A DNA stretch of 64,000 nucleotides, from the NCBI RefSeq assembly GCF_009730915.1, contig NC_052487.1, forward strand, positions 1,550,001 through 1,614,000. The letters run 5' to 3'. The notes beneath the pieces were generated by a model, which searched no databases, was not told the DNA's origin, and saw only the letters and a program-made list of their open reading frames with translations. The stretch comes from Dioscorea cayenensis subsp. rotundata. Taxonomy: Eukaryota; Streptophyta; Magnoliopsida; Dioscoreales; Dioscoreaceae. Positions 62,043 through 64,000 of the stretch are shown here, one piece after another; the first letter of the stretch is position 1, and each line of letters begins with the position of its first letter. Both the position numbers and the translations under genes were made by a program.

Positions 62043-64000
62043 TCACGAAGCTTCTTGGAAAGCTGACAACTCTCTATCAATCAATGCATGCAAGTGCAAG
62101 TTCTGTAGTATATATGTATATATATAGCTTAATTAGTTTTAAATGCTGTTCAAATGGATGTAACAACGTAACTGACATGCACAATTGATTGATTTAAAGA
62201 TCTTTTCACGTAAAATTTTTACCTGCATGTTTATTTTTCAACGTATATTTTTTTTTCAGGGACTCGTGGGCAAAATCACTCTGCCACTCCAATTAATTAA
62301 GCGTGCTATAGGTGAAACTAATGGTTTGTTTAGGGTTACAGAGGTATGTTTAACCTGCATGTTTGATTTTGTCTGTTTTTTTTTTAATTTGCAAAAATTC
62401 TAATGCTGATTTTATAATTATAAAAAATTAATTTGATTCATCAATCATTTTTAAATTTACAATATATACACACATAATTTTTGTAAAAGCATTATCCTCA
62501 ATTGATTAAATTAATTGTTTATAATATTAATATAAATGATCACACTCAACATATGAGTGTAAAGAATAATATGTAGTTCAAATTTATATATAATACTTGC
62601 CCATATATATACCTTATTGGGAGAAGGATTCATCTTTCCACACTGTATGGTTATCATCATTAAAACATAGAAAAATAATCATGCTTATGAAATAAATTAT
62701 GATAGAAAAATAAGTTGATATGGGTACCACTATAAGCCACACTATAAAAGATGAATAAAAAAACTCTAATTTAGAAACCACTGCTTTCTAGACTAGCTAC
62801 TTCTTCATAAGCTCCTTGAATTTGCCAAGTACAGAAGAAGTAACCATGGGGCCATGATCCAACTTGAGCTAGTGAACAGGAGGCATGAAAACTTTCTTAG
62901 GAGAAGAGAGTTGGGTACATGAGGAAAACAAAGGTTTCGCCAATGGGAAAGTGACCGAGATAAAGGTTAAAATGATATGTGGCATATGTAGTACTACAAG
63001 TCATAATAGAAGATATCATGAAAATCATATAAGTGTGTATGCTAATGTGTTGAGTCTGAGCTAATATGAATTAAATATGTATGTGTGATGCATATATGCC
63101 AGGGAAACAACGAAAATGCAAGTGGGCAACGAGAAGGTCAGAAAATGTATACAGGACATGACATCTGTAGACCCCACGTTTTTATTATTATTTAAATTAT
63201 TATTATTATTATTTTCTTACGTGGAGTGTCTTGTATGTTATTTTAAATGTATTATTTTGAAAACCCTAGCCACGTTCTATGAGAAACGTCGCCCACCACC
63301 GCTCCCCACGACCGATCTGTAGCCTTAAGACATTAGTTAGTGGATCACTTTTCTCCATCGTATCACCATCTCGTTGGCGTCAAGGAGAAAAGGAATTTAT
63401 GAGAAAGGATATGCAGGTGTGTGCGAATTTTTATTATTGTTAGATTGTAGGAATTAGGATTTTGTTTTCAAGGATAGAAATTAAGATTTGAAACCCTAAT
63501 AGCTTGAGGAGGGATTTTTTTTTTAAAAACCTTCTTGTCATTGTATGCCATAGGATCTCCTGTGAAGATTTAATTTTGGGTGTTTGATTCGGATTCAGAA
63601 TTCTAGCGGATACCAAGTAAGTAACCACGTATTGTTTTTTTATCTAGAAAATTCTTTTAAATTTGTAAGTTTTGTTGAGTTTATCTCGTTGGATTATTTT
63701 GCTTTCTTTGGTTTGTCTAAATTATTTAAATGATTAAATTTTATTTTATTACATCAATTATTCATATAATGAGTTGTTATTTGATTCATTACTTATCCTT
63801 TGTTTATCAATTTCTTATCATGTTAGATGTGGTTTTATTTGATTTCTGATCTTGTTAATCAATCATCTTTTTATTAGCCAATTGTTTACTGTAAGATGAG
63901 AGGTTTCTTTGAAATTCATTTTAATCACCGTTTGACCAATTGTTGACTACCTAAGAACTTTAAATCATGACATTCGTTAGATTCTCTTTTAAATTTAATT
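62043..64000. other. F-box upstream region and gene-free right end
   Basis: No gene is supported. From 63166 (TGTAGACCCCACG) the base composition changes and the text (GAAAACCCTAGCCACG, GTCGCCCACCACCGCTCCCC) could be the start of another LTR or a gene leader that runs off the window. Confidence 0.4.

Noticed and set aside
63166-64000. Possible LTR start (TGTAGACCCCACG) at the window edge
   Set aside because: Only one end is visible and no second copy in the window; kept as a note only.

Overview
The window is nuclear DNA of a flowering plant. Genes carry many short GT-AG introns, intergenic DNA is very AT-rich, plant-only families are present (NIP aquaporin, type-B response regulator, PPR, WVD2-like TPX2, TPD1-like, NF-YC), and the repeats are plant LTRs, LINEs, SINEs and a Mutator-like element. 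Coding sequence lacks the high-GC bias of grasses. A non-grass monocot such as a yam would fit, but that is an impression and not a result.

Layout. 1-1480 is the right end of an LTR-type repeat with a second element nested in it. 3.2-12.1 kb holds two minus-strand kinase genes in tandem: a group D (TDY) MAP kinase and the cell-cycle kinase WEE1. 14.0-20.1 kb is a head-to-head pair, a P-class PPR gene (minus) and a chloroplast-type SLH-domain gene (plus), with start codons about 210 bp apart. 20.2-24 kb has small genes: two short conserved plant proteins, a tandem pair of secreted proline-rich proteins and a TPD1-like secreted protein. 24.2-27.6 kb is a WVD2-like microtubule-binding gene. 28.3-36.3 kb is one 8-kb Mutator-like element with a 9-bp target duplication; it holds decayed MuDR transposase pieces on the plus strand and a decayed Ulp1-type protease gene on the minus strand. 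37.3-38.6 kb is a NIP aquaporin. 39.3 and 42.8 kb hold two paralogous small basic proteins. 45.4-48.8 kb is a type-B response regulator whose receiver has lost its phospho-acceptor. 49-52.8 kb is repeat-rich (two LINE 3' ends, a SINE, a large fold-back element). 53.1-53.9 kb is a divergent NF-YC gene. 55.6-57.9 kb is a 2.3-kb LTR lying beside an F-box gene relic, and 60.9-62.0 kb is an intact F-box/DUF295 gene. The rest is AT-rich DNA with no gene I can support.

Exon structures were read by eye from splice sites and reading phase. For the MAPK, WEE1, SLH, WDL, NIP, response-regulator, NF-YC and TPD1-like genes every exon joins in frame from ATG to stop, which is strong internal support. WEE1, the WVD2-like protein and the MAPK have family roles in cell division, microtubules and signalling, but nothing shows that the neighbours act together. 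No unknown multi-gene system was found. The most unusual items are the Ulp1-carrying Mutator-like element with its spacer minisatellites, the Asp-to-Glu pseudo-receiver, and the 0.87-kb fold-back element.
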